Positions 48,986 through 58,863 of a stretch of 64,000 nucleotides of DNA are shown piece after piece. The notes beneath the pieces are model-generated. The model worked only from the letters and a program-made list of their open reading frames with translations, was not told the DNA's origin and ran no database searches. Made by a program: the position numbers and the translations under genes. This DNA comes from Cristatella mucedo (lineage: Eukaryota; Bryozoa; Phylactolaemata; Cristatellidae), in contig WPIO01000011.1 of assembly GCA_009760855.2 (NCBI GenBank), positions 8,859,436-8,923,435 on the forward strand, written 5' to 3'. The stretch's first letter is position 1. Each line of letters opens with the position of its first letter.

Positions 48986-49033
48986 TCATGAAAAAAGAAC
49001 CGCCGAGAAGCGTGGTGGAATGTAAAAAAAAAA

Positions 49034-49203
49034 TCCTAGCTGATTAAACAGCCTCTTTTTGTATAGCGACAGAAGAGCCTTTACGGCTATCAACACCGCT
49101 TGCAGTGGCGATAAAGGATCGCCCACTGCAGGAATCGAACCCACGACCTCCGGACCAAGGTCGTGAAAGCAACCACCTTACCTAGTGTGCCATCACGGCG
49201 AGC
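49034..49203 (-). mobile_element. tRNA-derived SINE, subtype 1, full length
   Basis: On the minus strand the head CGTGATGGCACACTAGGTAA, B box GTGGGTTCGATTCC, and terminal stem GCTGTTTAATCAGC. Confidence 0.88.
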
Positions 49204-49404
49204 ATATCTGCGGAAGTAAGTGACTCGGGAGCAGCAGAAAAGAACAGCGAGAAAGGAGGTCCGACAAAAGTTAAGTCCTCGACGCGTAAGACTTGTGTGG
49301 ATACGTGCTCTAGTGAAGAACAAGGACGGAGAATTTATTGTCTAGCCTGCTGAAGCAGTTCCGCTAGCTATGAACGAGCCTTCCGTTAGCTGGAAATGAT
49401 CTAG

Positions 49405-50674
49405 GGTATGACAAGTGGGAGACTCCAGAGTATTGACGTGAATGGACAAAGATCATCTGAAGTACCTCTGAAATATGGAGTACCTCAGGGCTCAGTGCTA
49501 GGTCCGGTTCTTTTCACGGTTTATACTCTGCCTCTTGCTGATGTGATTGCCAAGCACAATCTAGGCTTTCACTTCTATGCAGATGACACTCAGTTGTACC
49601 TTTGCTTTGATCCCTCCTAGCCTTCGAGCACCTCAAATTCTCTCAATTCACTTGCTGCATGCATTGATGACATCCGCACATGGATGGCAGCAAATTTTCT
49701 AAAACTTAACGATGACAAAACTAACTTACTAGTTATGGGCAAACCCAGTGTGATTCAGAAATTGGAAAGGCTGACTCTCAAAATTGGCTCTGCCAGCATA
49801 TCTCCTGTCGAATCAGCTCGAAATCTAGGTGTCATATTCCAAAGCGACCTCTCGTTGGACGACCATATCAGCTCCACGGTCAAATCTGCCTATTTTCAGC
49901 TTCATGACATTGCTAAAATTCGGGCTTGCTTAGATAAGGATACCACGTATAAGTTGGTCCATACATTCGTGACATCCCGTCTCGACTTCTGCAACTCACT
50001 GCTTACTGGCCTACCAGCATGTGCGATCAGGCGATTGCAGCTGGTGCAAAACTCTGCAGCTAGACTTGTCTGTCGTGGGCGTCACAGTTGCCACATTACT
50101 CCACTTCTCGCCGACCTGCACTGGCTACCAGTCAAGCAACGGATTGACTTCAAGGTTTTGTCGCTCACTTTTAGGTCCCTTCATTCTATGGCTCCAGCCT
50201 ATCTGTCAGATATACTACCCCATCAGGCTAAGCATCGTACCACCCACTTTTCGGAATCCAACAGACTAGAAATACCTCGTACAAACCTCAAATCTTTTGG
50301 AGACCGTGCATTTAGTTCGTATGCTCCCAAAGCCTGGAACTTCCTCCCGACCTGCGTCAGAACATCCCCTGACCTGACCACATTTAAAAGGAACCTAAAA
50401 ACACACCTATTTAAGACAGCATTTAGTGGGTCCCTGTGATTCGTCCTTCAAGTGCTTATGCTTGCTGACACTGTGCATGCTGCCACTAACCACATTTGCA
50501 TGCTGACCCTGTGCATGTCACCCCTAACCATGTAATTCATTTTGTTTGTTTTTCAAGCATGATTTTACTTCCATTTAATTGCATTTCCCTTTGCAGCAAA
50601 TTTAAAGCACCTAGAATGAGATTAAGTTCTCTGAGGGCGCTTTATCAAGTACATTATTATTATTATTATTATCC
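49405..50674 (+). mobile_element. L2-A LINE, young 5'-truncated copy with one in-frame stop
   Basis: The reading frame starts inside the RT ([16 protein letters not shown]) and runs through [11 protein letters not shown] and [12 protein letters not shown], a single TAG at 49,618, then PSSTSNSLNSLAACIDDIRT to KTAFSGSL (ends 50,439), followed by the 3' UTR and ATT tail. The protein is nearly identical to the copy at 54.85 kb, where the stop is a Gln codon. 5' truncation is normal for target-primed reverse transcription. Confidence 0.93.
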
Positions 50675-50739
50675 AAGCCGTGGTGAGTCTCCTGGGATAG
50701 GTAAGGGAACTTTGGTGGCTTGCAGCAAGGCTGAGCAAC

Positions 50740-53300
50740 AATGCATTATAAATAAAATATACTGCAATATATTGGCTACAACATGTTATGCTGATTCGTT
50801 TGACAATACTAATATATTGTACAGTAATGGTTGGCAATACCAATATAATTGACAATATATTGTAAATATATTTAAGTAATATTATAAATCTATTCGTCTG
50901 TCACGCGATGCGAAATACGTAAAAATACATGAATTGACTCTTCACATTTGAAAAGATCCAATTGCAATCATATCCGGACATATATCCGTGGAAATCATTT
51001 TTAATCAATCATAATTGTCCGAGTGCACAATCGTGTACAATCGTGGTGGCGCCATTTTTGTCTCAGAGGTCGCCAACTTTGATGTCGAGTTCAAGTTCTC
51101 GTCCTACTGTTCCACCTGACAACAAGAAGGTCTGTCAGCTTTACTTTGGCAAGAATCCTGTTGGTTCTGAAGCCAATACGTGGAAATGCACTTGTGGAAC
51201 TGTTCGCAAACAAAATATGAAGCTCGGCTACACGAATCTGATATCCCACACCAAGCCAAGCACCCGAATTATCTAGAAATGTTTCACTAGGTGCAACAAG
51301 CACATGGAGCCGGCAAATCCGAAATAGCAAGTGTCATCACAGGAACTAGACAATCAATATCTGAAAAGACCACCTTGGAGTACATGCTTGATAGTCGATC
51401 AACCAACGTATTCAAATGGCAGGAATGAATTGTCATGGATGAGCTCAAATTGATCTTTTGCGAAAAATAGCTCACCCGAAGCAAACTGCAACCGATCTCT
51501 GTCAATCAAAACACGAAAGAAATATATGTTCAAGCTGGTGGAGGCGGTGGAAAAAAGACATCGGTCAATTTCGCTACTGCCAGCACTTTTGCTTTTGTGT
51601 TTGATGCCTGGTCTGAGGATTCAACACACTTTATTGATCTTTTTATCGTCTACCCTGGCAAGAAGCATGCTGATGATGATTAAATTCATCTGCTGGCCTT
51701 CGCACATCTCCTTGACGAGACGAATTTTACTGCCGAGAACCATGTGAATTTCATCATTCGACACTTAAGTGGTGCTCCTTGTCTGTCGACCCCTTTTTCT
51801 ATTTGATTGTGCACAACTGCTCAACCAACAAGGCAACAGCTGACGATCTTGGTGTGCCACTTCTGGGATGCCGCAGTCACCATTTTAATTTGGCTGTTGA
51901 GGCATACATAAGCATATTCCTCACAACTGAATCGGAGTTGATTGGGAAGCTCATGTCAAAGTTGTCAGCACTCAAACAGTCAGGTCGATTGCGCTTGATG
52001 ACATCCCTGCGCCTAGTCAAGCGAAATTTCACCCGCTAAACCGGCGTTCCAGAATTGTTTCAGCGCTTCGAAAGACTCGTTCCAAATCTTGATGAGGCCG
52101 ACGATGAAATAATGAACCTTTTTCCCACAGCTGGGCGGAAAAGGAATATTCGGGATCGCAAGCTAGCATTGGCCAATTTCAAACTGTTACAATAGTGCTG
52201 CAGCGACGTGACATGTCGTTGAAAGAATCGGATGTTTTATTCCGATCGAACATTGACTCGTATCCAGAATTTGCCTTCGACCACTATCTTGGCAACTATG
52301 CAGATATCATCCACAGCAAAGATTCGGAAACTGCCATCGTCAAGATACAAGCAAACAAAGAGAACACTCATACAATTCATGAAGAACGTGCTATTGAACA
52401 ATTGTTGCTACCTGCGGCTCAGGACTCGGAAGAAGCTGCAGATGGTAATATTCAATAATAATAATAATACACTAGATAAAGCGCTCTCAGAGAATTCAAC
52501 CTCTTTCTAGGCGCTTTACATTTGCTGCAGAGGAAATGCGATCGAATGGTGAATGGAGTAATGCTTGATAAACAACATGAATAACATGGTTAGGGGTGAC
52601 ATGCACAGGGTCAGCATGCAAGTGTGGTTAGTGGCAGCATGCACATTGTCAGCACGCATAAGCACATAAAGGATGAATCACAGGGACCCACTAAATGCTT
52701 TCATAAATAGGTGCATTTTTAACTTCTTCCTAAATGTGGTCAAGTCAGGGGATGTTGTGACCCAAGTCAGGAGTGAGTTCCAGGGAGCATACGAACTAAA
52801 TGCACGGTCTCCAAGGGATTTGAGGTTTGTACGAAGTATTGGTAAACAGTTAGATTCCGAAAAGCGAGTGGTCTTTTGCTGAGCGAGCACTCAAGCGACA
52901 GCGTGTTGAAGAGAAGAAAGCATGCAGCAAGTACATCCACACTCGCTCCTTCTTGCTTCCAACATCATGTGAGGCGGAGTGACTTTTTTCCATGGCAGAG
53001 CGAGTGTTCTGTCCTCAATGTCATAGTTTGCATCCCAGAACCTTGGGAGCGCTGCTTTTTCCGAATCAAAACAAGTTACTGCAGAATTTGGCTCTGATCG
53101 CCTTGATGGTGAATGAAAATGACTCAGAGACAGCTGATGATAACGAAGAAGAATACGAAGAGCATTTGTAAAATCACAGACAATAAATTGCAATATGTGA
53201 TGCGTAAGATGTGCAATACATTGCATTGGTGGCATAGAATATTGCAATATACTGTATTTTTGGAGATGAATATTGCAATATATTTATTGTAGAATATCAG
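50740..53300 (+). pseudogene. Decayed hAT transposase with BED-type zinc finger
   Basis: A BED-like finger (WKCTCGTVRKQNMKLGYTNL, ISH) lies at about 51,180-51,260. The middle segment has FAFVFDAWSEDSTHF and NFIIRHLSGAPC with stops. The C-terminal hAT dimerisation region (KYIHTRSFLLPTSCEAE, LFSMAERVF, then HPRTLGALLF) lies at about 52,935-53,090. An L2-A piece interrupts it at 52,455. The flanks carry repeated CAATATATTG motifs (50,764-50,870 and 53,190-53,290), likely subterminal transposase sites. Terminal inverted repeats were not fixed. Confidence 0.75.
52455..52875 (-). mobile_element. L2-A 3' end inserted in the hAT fossil
   Basis: AAT repeats, GATAAAGCGCTCTCAGAGAA, the inverted 3' UTR, then on the minus strand the remnants FSESNCLPILRTNLKSLGDR and AFSSYAPWNSLLTW. 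The hAT frame (EEAADG on the left, ERALKRQRVEEKKA on the right) resumes on both sides. Confidence 0.88.
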
Positions 53301-53997
53301 AACATTAAGTACAATAGCAATGTTGTTGTGAGCGGCCTTAGTTTGCAGCCCTAGCCCTCCTCACCACGTTCGATTCGAGGAGGTGGAGTGCTGGCCACCG
53401 AAGCTCCTGTTGCACAGGGGAACCCCGACGATTAATTGCTCCAATTTGAAGACCAAGTCTAGGGTAGGAGAGCCACTCAAAATCCGAGCTGCTTAAACGG
53501 CCTCTTTCTGTATAGCGAAAGAAGAGCCTTGCCGGCTATCGCCACAGCTTGCGGTGGGCGATAAGGAATCGCCCACCGCAGGACTCGAACCCACGACCTC
53601 GGGACCGAGGTCGTGAAAGCAAATGCCTCACCTAGTGTGCCATCACGGCTCACCAACTTAGGTAAATGACATACATTTGAAGACCAAGCTAGGTGCACGA
53701 CAAGGCAGCGAGCGAATCTTCAGAACGACTGTTTGTAGGGCCTATCAAACCAAAAAATTGTCCAAGGTATCGCAGCTTTCATTACCATGCGAACTAATAA
53801 ATTCGCAAAAATAATGTTGAGCCATTTATGGACGCCAGAGTCTGAATGAGCAAGTAGCTAGTGAGGGAGTGAGTGGTGCACTTCCGTTCGACGAATATCT
53901 GTCCGGTGCTTATGCTGTGGCCCAGCCAGTCCGAGCCCCACAGAACGACCGTAGAGCGAAATCGACAGGGCGGCTGGTGTTCGGCCTGTATCAGATA
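53301..53997. other. Unassigned sequence around a SINE
   Basis: Outside the SINE at 53,483-53,655 nothing was recognised. Confidence 0.3.
53483..53655 (-). mobile_element. tRNA-derived SINE, subtype 1, full length
   Basis: On the minus strand GTGAGCCGTGATGGCACACT, B box GTGGGTTCGAGTCC, CCGCAAGCTGTGGCGATAGC, and terminal GCCGTTTAAGCAGC, a stem kept with a G-T wobble. Confidence 0.9.
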
Positions 53998-54212
53998 ATA
54001 ATAATAATACGCTTGATAGAGTGCCCTCAGAGAACCAAATCTCTTTCTAGGCGCTTTACATTTGCTCCAAACGAAGCACGATCGAATCGTTAGTGGTAGC
54101 ATGCTCAATAAACAACAAGAACAACATGGTTAGGGGTGACATGCACGGGTTCAGCATGCAAGTGTGTTTAGTGGCAGCATGCACACTGTCAGCAGGCATA
54201 AGCACATAAAGA
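53998..54212 (-). mobile_element. L2-A 3' end
   Basis: AAT repeats, AGAGTGCCCTCAGAGAACC, then the inverted 3' UTR (GGTTAGGGGTGACATGCACG). 54,213-54,845 has a GC-rich patch at 54,410-54,440 but is otherwise unassigned. Confidence 0.85.
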
Positions 54213-54850
54213 ATTGCCGGCCTTTTCAGTCAAATTAAGGCTCTTTGAAATGGGCTTTATTAAAAGAGATAACACAGAAGCTTATGCATAAATACCAATG
54301 GCATACGTGTTTATTTCTGAGTGCTCAATGCATATTTTGAATTGCTCTGTCTCAACTGTAGTATGCCTGGCGTCGTAGAAAATTCTCTTTCTTACCCGAA
54401 TGGAGAGAGTTGTGGCTACGGCAGCTACAGCAGCTGCAGCAGTTCTGCGAAAAAATTTGGGACGGTGCAGGTAGTGTTTGTTGAATGCCACACAAGCATA
54501 TCGGCCTGGGAGTGACTATGCAGCGACTATGATAGCTTGCCGGGATCATGTGAGGCATGTGGGCAAAGGGATGCGACATCAGTTTTAGGATCGGTAGCAA
54601 GAATGCAATGCTATAATGATGACATGTGCTACAGCACAAGCAATACCCAAATCAATGAAAAGCATATTGCACATTCGGATTAGGATAGAAATCATGGCTT
54701 GCAGCCACCACGTACTGCTAAAGGTTACATGTAGGATATACAGTGTGCATTGTGGGTCAGCAAGCGTACTTAAAGTCCTCAAGTCTAGCATTAGCAGACT
54801 GACTGGACTGGGCTGCAGCATCGAACCTAGCTGAACTGCTGTAGATGATT

Positions 54851-56502
54851 ACCTTTCAAAAAAGCTGTTGTCAGGCCACTTCTCAAGAAAACTACACTTG
54901 ACCAAAAGAACTTGAGCAACTACCGGCCAGTTTCCCTTCTACCATTCCTATCAAAGACACTGAAACGGGTCGTGGCAGACCAGCTGAACTCGTATATCGA
55001 AACCTCACACCTTGCTAGTAAGTTCCAGTCTGGCTTTAGAGCTAATCACTCCACAGAGTCAGCATTGCTTCGGGTATACAACGACCTACTTAGGAATGCA
55101 GACATGGGTAAAGTGTCTCTGCTTGTTTTGCTTGATCTTTCGGCAGCTTTTGATACCATCGATCACAAAGTTTTTCTAGAGCGCCTCTCATCTCGCCTGG
55201 GCATCACCGGCACTGCACTGCAGTGGTTCAGGTCCTGTCTCAGTGGGAGACTCCAGAGTATTGACGTGAATGGACAAAGATCATCTGACATACCTCTGAA
55301 ATATGGAGTACCTCAGGGCTCCGTGCTAGGTCCGGTTCTTTTCACGGTTTATACTCTGCCTCTTGCTGATGTGATTGCCAAGCACAATCTAGGCTTTCAC
55401 TTCTATGCAGATGACACTCAGTTGTACCTTTGCTTTGATCCCTCCCAGCCTTCGAGCACCTCAAATTCTCTAAACTCACTTGCTGCATGCATTGATGACA
55501 TCCGCACATGGATGGCAGCAAATTTTCTAAAACTTAACGATGACAAAACTAACTTACTAGTTATTGGCAAACCCAGTCTGATCCAGAGATTGAAAAGGCT
55601 GACTCTCAAAATTGGCTCTGCCAGCATATCTCCAGTTGCATCAGCTCGAAATCTAGGTGTCATATTCCAAAGCGACCTCTCGTTAGACGACCATATCAGC
55701 TCCACAGTCAAATCTGCCTATTTTCAGCTTCATAACATTGCTAAAATTAGGGCTTGTTTAGCTAAAGATACCACGTCCAAGTTGGTCCATGCATTCGTGA
55801 CATCCCGTCTCGACTTCTGCAACTCACTGCTTACTGGCCTACCAGCATGTGCGATCAGGCGATTGCAGCTGGTGCAAAACTCTGCAGCTAGGCTTGTCTG
55901 TCGTGGGCGTCGCAGTTGCCACATTACTCCACTTCTCGCCGACCTGCACTGGCTACCAGTCAAGCAACGGATTGACTTCAAGGTTTTGTCGCTCACTTTT
56001 AGGTCCCTTCATTCTATGGCTCCAGCCTATCTGTCAGATATACTACCCCATCAGGCTAAGCATCGTACCACCCGCTTTTCGGAATCCAACAGACTAGAAA
56101 TACCTCATACAAACCTGAAATCCTTTGGAGACTGTGCATTTAGTTCATATGCTCCCAAAGCCTGGAACTCCCTCCCGACCTGCGTCAGAACATCCCCTGA
56201 CCTGACCACATTTAAAAAGAACTTAATAACACCTATTTAGGACAGCATTTAATGGTTCCCTGTGATTCGTCCTGGATGTGCTTATGCGTGCTGACACTGT
56301 GCATACTGCCACTAACCACATTTGCATGCTGACCCTGTGCATGTCACCCCTAACCATGTTATTCATGTTGTTTGTTTTTTCAAGCATGATTTTACTTACC
56401 ATTCAATTGCATTTCACTTTACAGCAAATGTAAAGCGCCTAGAGAGAGAATAAGTTCTCTGAGGGTGCTTTATCAAGTGAATTATTATTATTATTATTAT
56501 CA
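54851..56502 (+). mobile_element. L2-A LINE, young copy with long open RT frame
   Basis: The frame is open from about 54,860 (AVVRPLLKKTTLDQKNLSNY) to 56,240, over 440 residues. RT blocks in order, counted from 54,912: NYRPVSLLPFLSKTL (start), FQSGFRANHSTESAL, LLVLLDLSAAFDTIDH (catalytic Asp near residue 81), [25 protein letters not shown] (YADD near 165-168), then thumb and C-terminal blocks to PDLTTFKKNL. The 3' UTR and tail (GAGGGTGCTTTATCAAGTGA, ATT repeats) are intact. The endonuclease domain is absent, so the copy is not autonomous. Confidence 0.94.
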
Positions 56503-56599
56503 CAAGCGACGTACGGCTTACTCATTGGATGGTCTTTGGCAAGCATAAGCAGGTCACCAAAAGGAAGAGAAGAAATAGGAAATGAACTCGGGTATTTGC

Positions 56600-57128
56600 A
56601 GTTATATGAGTGAGAATCGCAGTTGCCACTTATCTCACCTCTTCACGCCGACCTGCACTGGCTCATAATCAAGCAGCACAGCATCGAATTCAAGGTTCTG
56701 TCATTCACTTTTATGTCCCGTTATTCTCTGGCTCCAGCCTAGATATCATAATTACTCCACTCCAGGCTAGGCATCGTACCACTTGCTTTTCTGACTCCAA
56801 TCGTTTAGCTATACCTCGTTTGAACGTCAAATCCTTTGGGGACCTGGCCTTTAGTTCGTATGCTCCCAAAGCCTGGAACTTAGTCCCGACCGACATCACG
56901 ACAACCCCTGACTTGACGACATTTATTAGAAGCTTAACACAAGCATATTTATCGTAGCAATAAGTGGGTCCTCGTGATTCGTCCTTTATGTGCATATGCA
57001 TGCTGACACTGTGCATGCTACCACTAACCTCATTTACAGGTTGCTACTATGCATGTCACCTCTAGCCATGTTATGCTTGCTGACATTGTTCATGCTACCA
57101 CTAACGACACGGTCATACTTTCTTTACA
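56600..57128 (+). mobile_element. L2-A LINE 3' fragment, split by an inverted L2-A copy
   Basis: RT C-terminal remnants (RHRTTCFSDSNRLAIPRLNV, KSFGDLAFSSYAPKAWN), then the 3' UTR up to TTTACAGCATATGTAA. The rest of the tail (AAATGCAAAGTGCCTAGAAA through GTGCTATACAAATGTATT and ATT repeats) resumes at 57,728-57,797. Confidence 0.88.
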
Positions 57129-57702
57129 GCATATGTAATAATAATAATAATAATGCACTTGATAAAGTGCCCTCAGAGAACTCAATCTCTTTCTAGGTGC
57201 TTTACATTTGCTGCAAAGGGAAAGGCAATTGAATGGTGAGTAATATCATGCTTGATAAACAACATGAATAACATGGTTAGGGGTGACATGCACAGGGTCA
57301 GCATGCAAATGTGGTTAGTGGCAGCATGCACAGTGTCAGCACGCATAAGCACATCAAGGACGAATCACAGGGAACCATTAAATGCTGTCCTAAATAGGTG
57401 TTTTTAAGTTCTTTTTAAATGTGGTCAAGTCGGGGATGTTCTGACGCAAGTCGGGAGGGAGTTCCAGGCTTTGGGAGCATACGAACTAAATGCACGGTCT
57501 CCAAAGGATTTGAGGTTTGTACGAGGTATTGGTAGATTGTTGGATTCCGAATAGCAGGTGGTACGATGCTTGGCCTGGTGGGGGAGTAGATCTGAGAGAT
57601 CGGATGGAGCCAAAGAATGAAGTGATCTAAAAGTGAGCTACACAACCTTGAAGTCAATCCGTTGCTTGACTGGTAGCCAGTGCAGGTCGGCGAAAAGTGG
57701 TT
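57129..57702 (-). mobile_element. L2-A LINE 3' end inserted into the tail of another L2-A
   Basis: AAT repeats, AAGTGCCCTCAGAGAACTCA, the inverted 3' UTR, then on the minus strand HRTTCYSESNNLPIPRTNLK and SFGDRAFSSYAPKAWNSLPT up to the LHWLPVKQRIDFKV region. It is bounded on the right by GTAAA tandem units (57,706-57,730). Confidence 0.9.
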
Positions 57703-57705
57703 AAG

Positions 57706-57730
57706 TAAAAGTAAAGTAAAGTAAAGTAAA
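57706..57730 (+). repeat. GTAAA tandem repeat, about 5 units
   Basis: AGTAAAAGTAAAGTAAAGTA and following bases, at the junction of the two nested L2-A copies. It may derive from the duplicated target TGTAAA. Confidence 0.85.
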
Positions 57731-57797
57731 TGCAAAGTGCCTAGAAAGGATTGAGTTCTCTAAGGGTGCTATACAAATGTATTGTTATTATTATTAT
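57728..57797 (+). mobile_element. Distal tail of the split L2-A copy
   Basis: AAATGCAAAGTGCCTAGAAA, then TTGAGTTCTCTAAGGGTGCT and ATT repeats, continuing the element that breaks at 57,128. Confidence 0.8.
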
Positions 57798-58539
57798 GAT
57801 AATCTGGCCTGGCCAGTCGACTCTTAAAGCATCAAATGCATGACTGTTCTGCATAGCAGACACAAACAGTCTGTGGTTTGGGGTCATACATACTTCTACT
57901 TGGCTTGGAAGTTTTCCGTAGCTTCTTTGACTGGTGGTTTATGGCCAATAAAATGAGTAGATGAGCTGTTTACTGCAGGGCAGTAGTCACAAGAAAAAAG
58001 GTTGGCTATGATGGCCTGGCAAGCAGCAGGATAGTGATAACCCACCTGGTCCAAAGCAGATGCAACTTAGACACAGTGTTGAGTAGTCCTGTCTGATATG
58101 TAGTAATGTGTGCTGATAGTAGCGGGCATTGGACTCCTATCATAATCCTTAGTTTTAAACACTTCAAGTTTATTTCAGCACACTGGTTCACACATGTGCC
58201 GACCATAAACAATTGTCAATCACAATTAAATATAATTCGTACACGTGGATGCAATGACCAAACTTCATTGCTGGTAAGATTGACTTTATTTAGAACAAAT
58301 ATTAGAAATTTGAATACCACCACTGATTCATATTCATGTAACAATATGGATCTTCACATTTTCAAAGGGCTGATAAAGCTCAAATCTGTGAGGCTTAGTC
58401 GTCCAGTTACTCGTGCTTGAGATTCAGGTTCTGCATCACTCAATCGGAATCCCACAAAAGAGGGGTAGGGAGAGGCAGAGATCTAGGCAGCGATAAATCA
58501 ATAAATAAAAAAAAATATATGAGAGAGAGAAAACAGGTT

Positions 58540-58692
58540 AGCTGATTCAAGAGCATTATGTATATAGTGATAGAAGAGCCTTAACGACTATCACCAACGC
58601 TTACAGTGGGAAATACAGCATCGCCCACTGCAGGACTCAACCCGCGACCTGGGTCGTGAAGAGCTAGCACCTAACCCCCGGGGCCATGACCC
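58540..58692 (-). mobile_element. tRNA-derived SINE, subtype 2
   Basis: On the minus strand GGTTGAGTCCTGCAGTGGGC, GATGCTGTATTTCCCACTG, TTAAGGCTCTTCTATCACTA, and GCTCTTGAATCAGC. It is moderately diverged. Confidence 0.78.
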
Positions 58693-58741
58693 AGAAGGTA
58701 ACCACAAGAGATAAGAGAGAAACCATAGAGGTAAAATTGTA

Positions 58742-58783
58742 AGAGAGAGAGGGAGAGAAAGAGGAATAGAGGGATAGAGGAAT

Positions 58784-58841
<58 letters not shown>

Positions 58842-58863
58842 AGGGAGGGGGGGTGGGAGAGAG
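58742..58863 (+). repeat. GA/GGGA simple repeat
   Basis: GA units with GGAATAGAGG interruptions, a pure GA core at 58,789-58,835 and a GGGA end. It lies beside a SINE. Confidence 0.97.
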
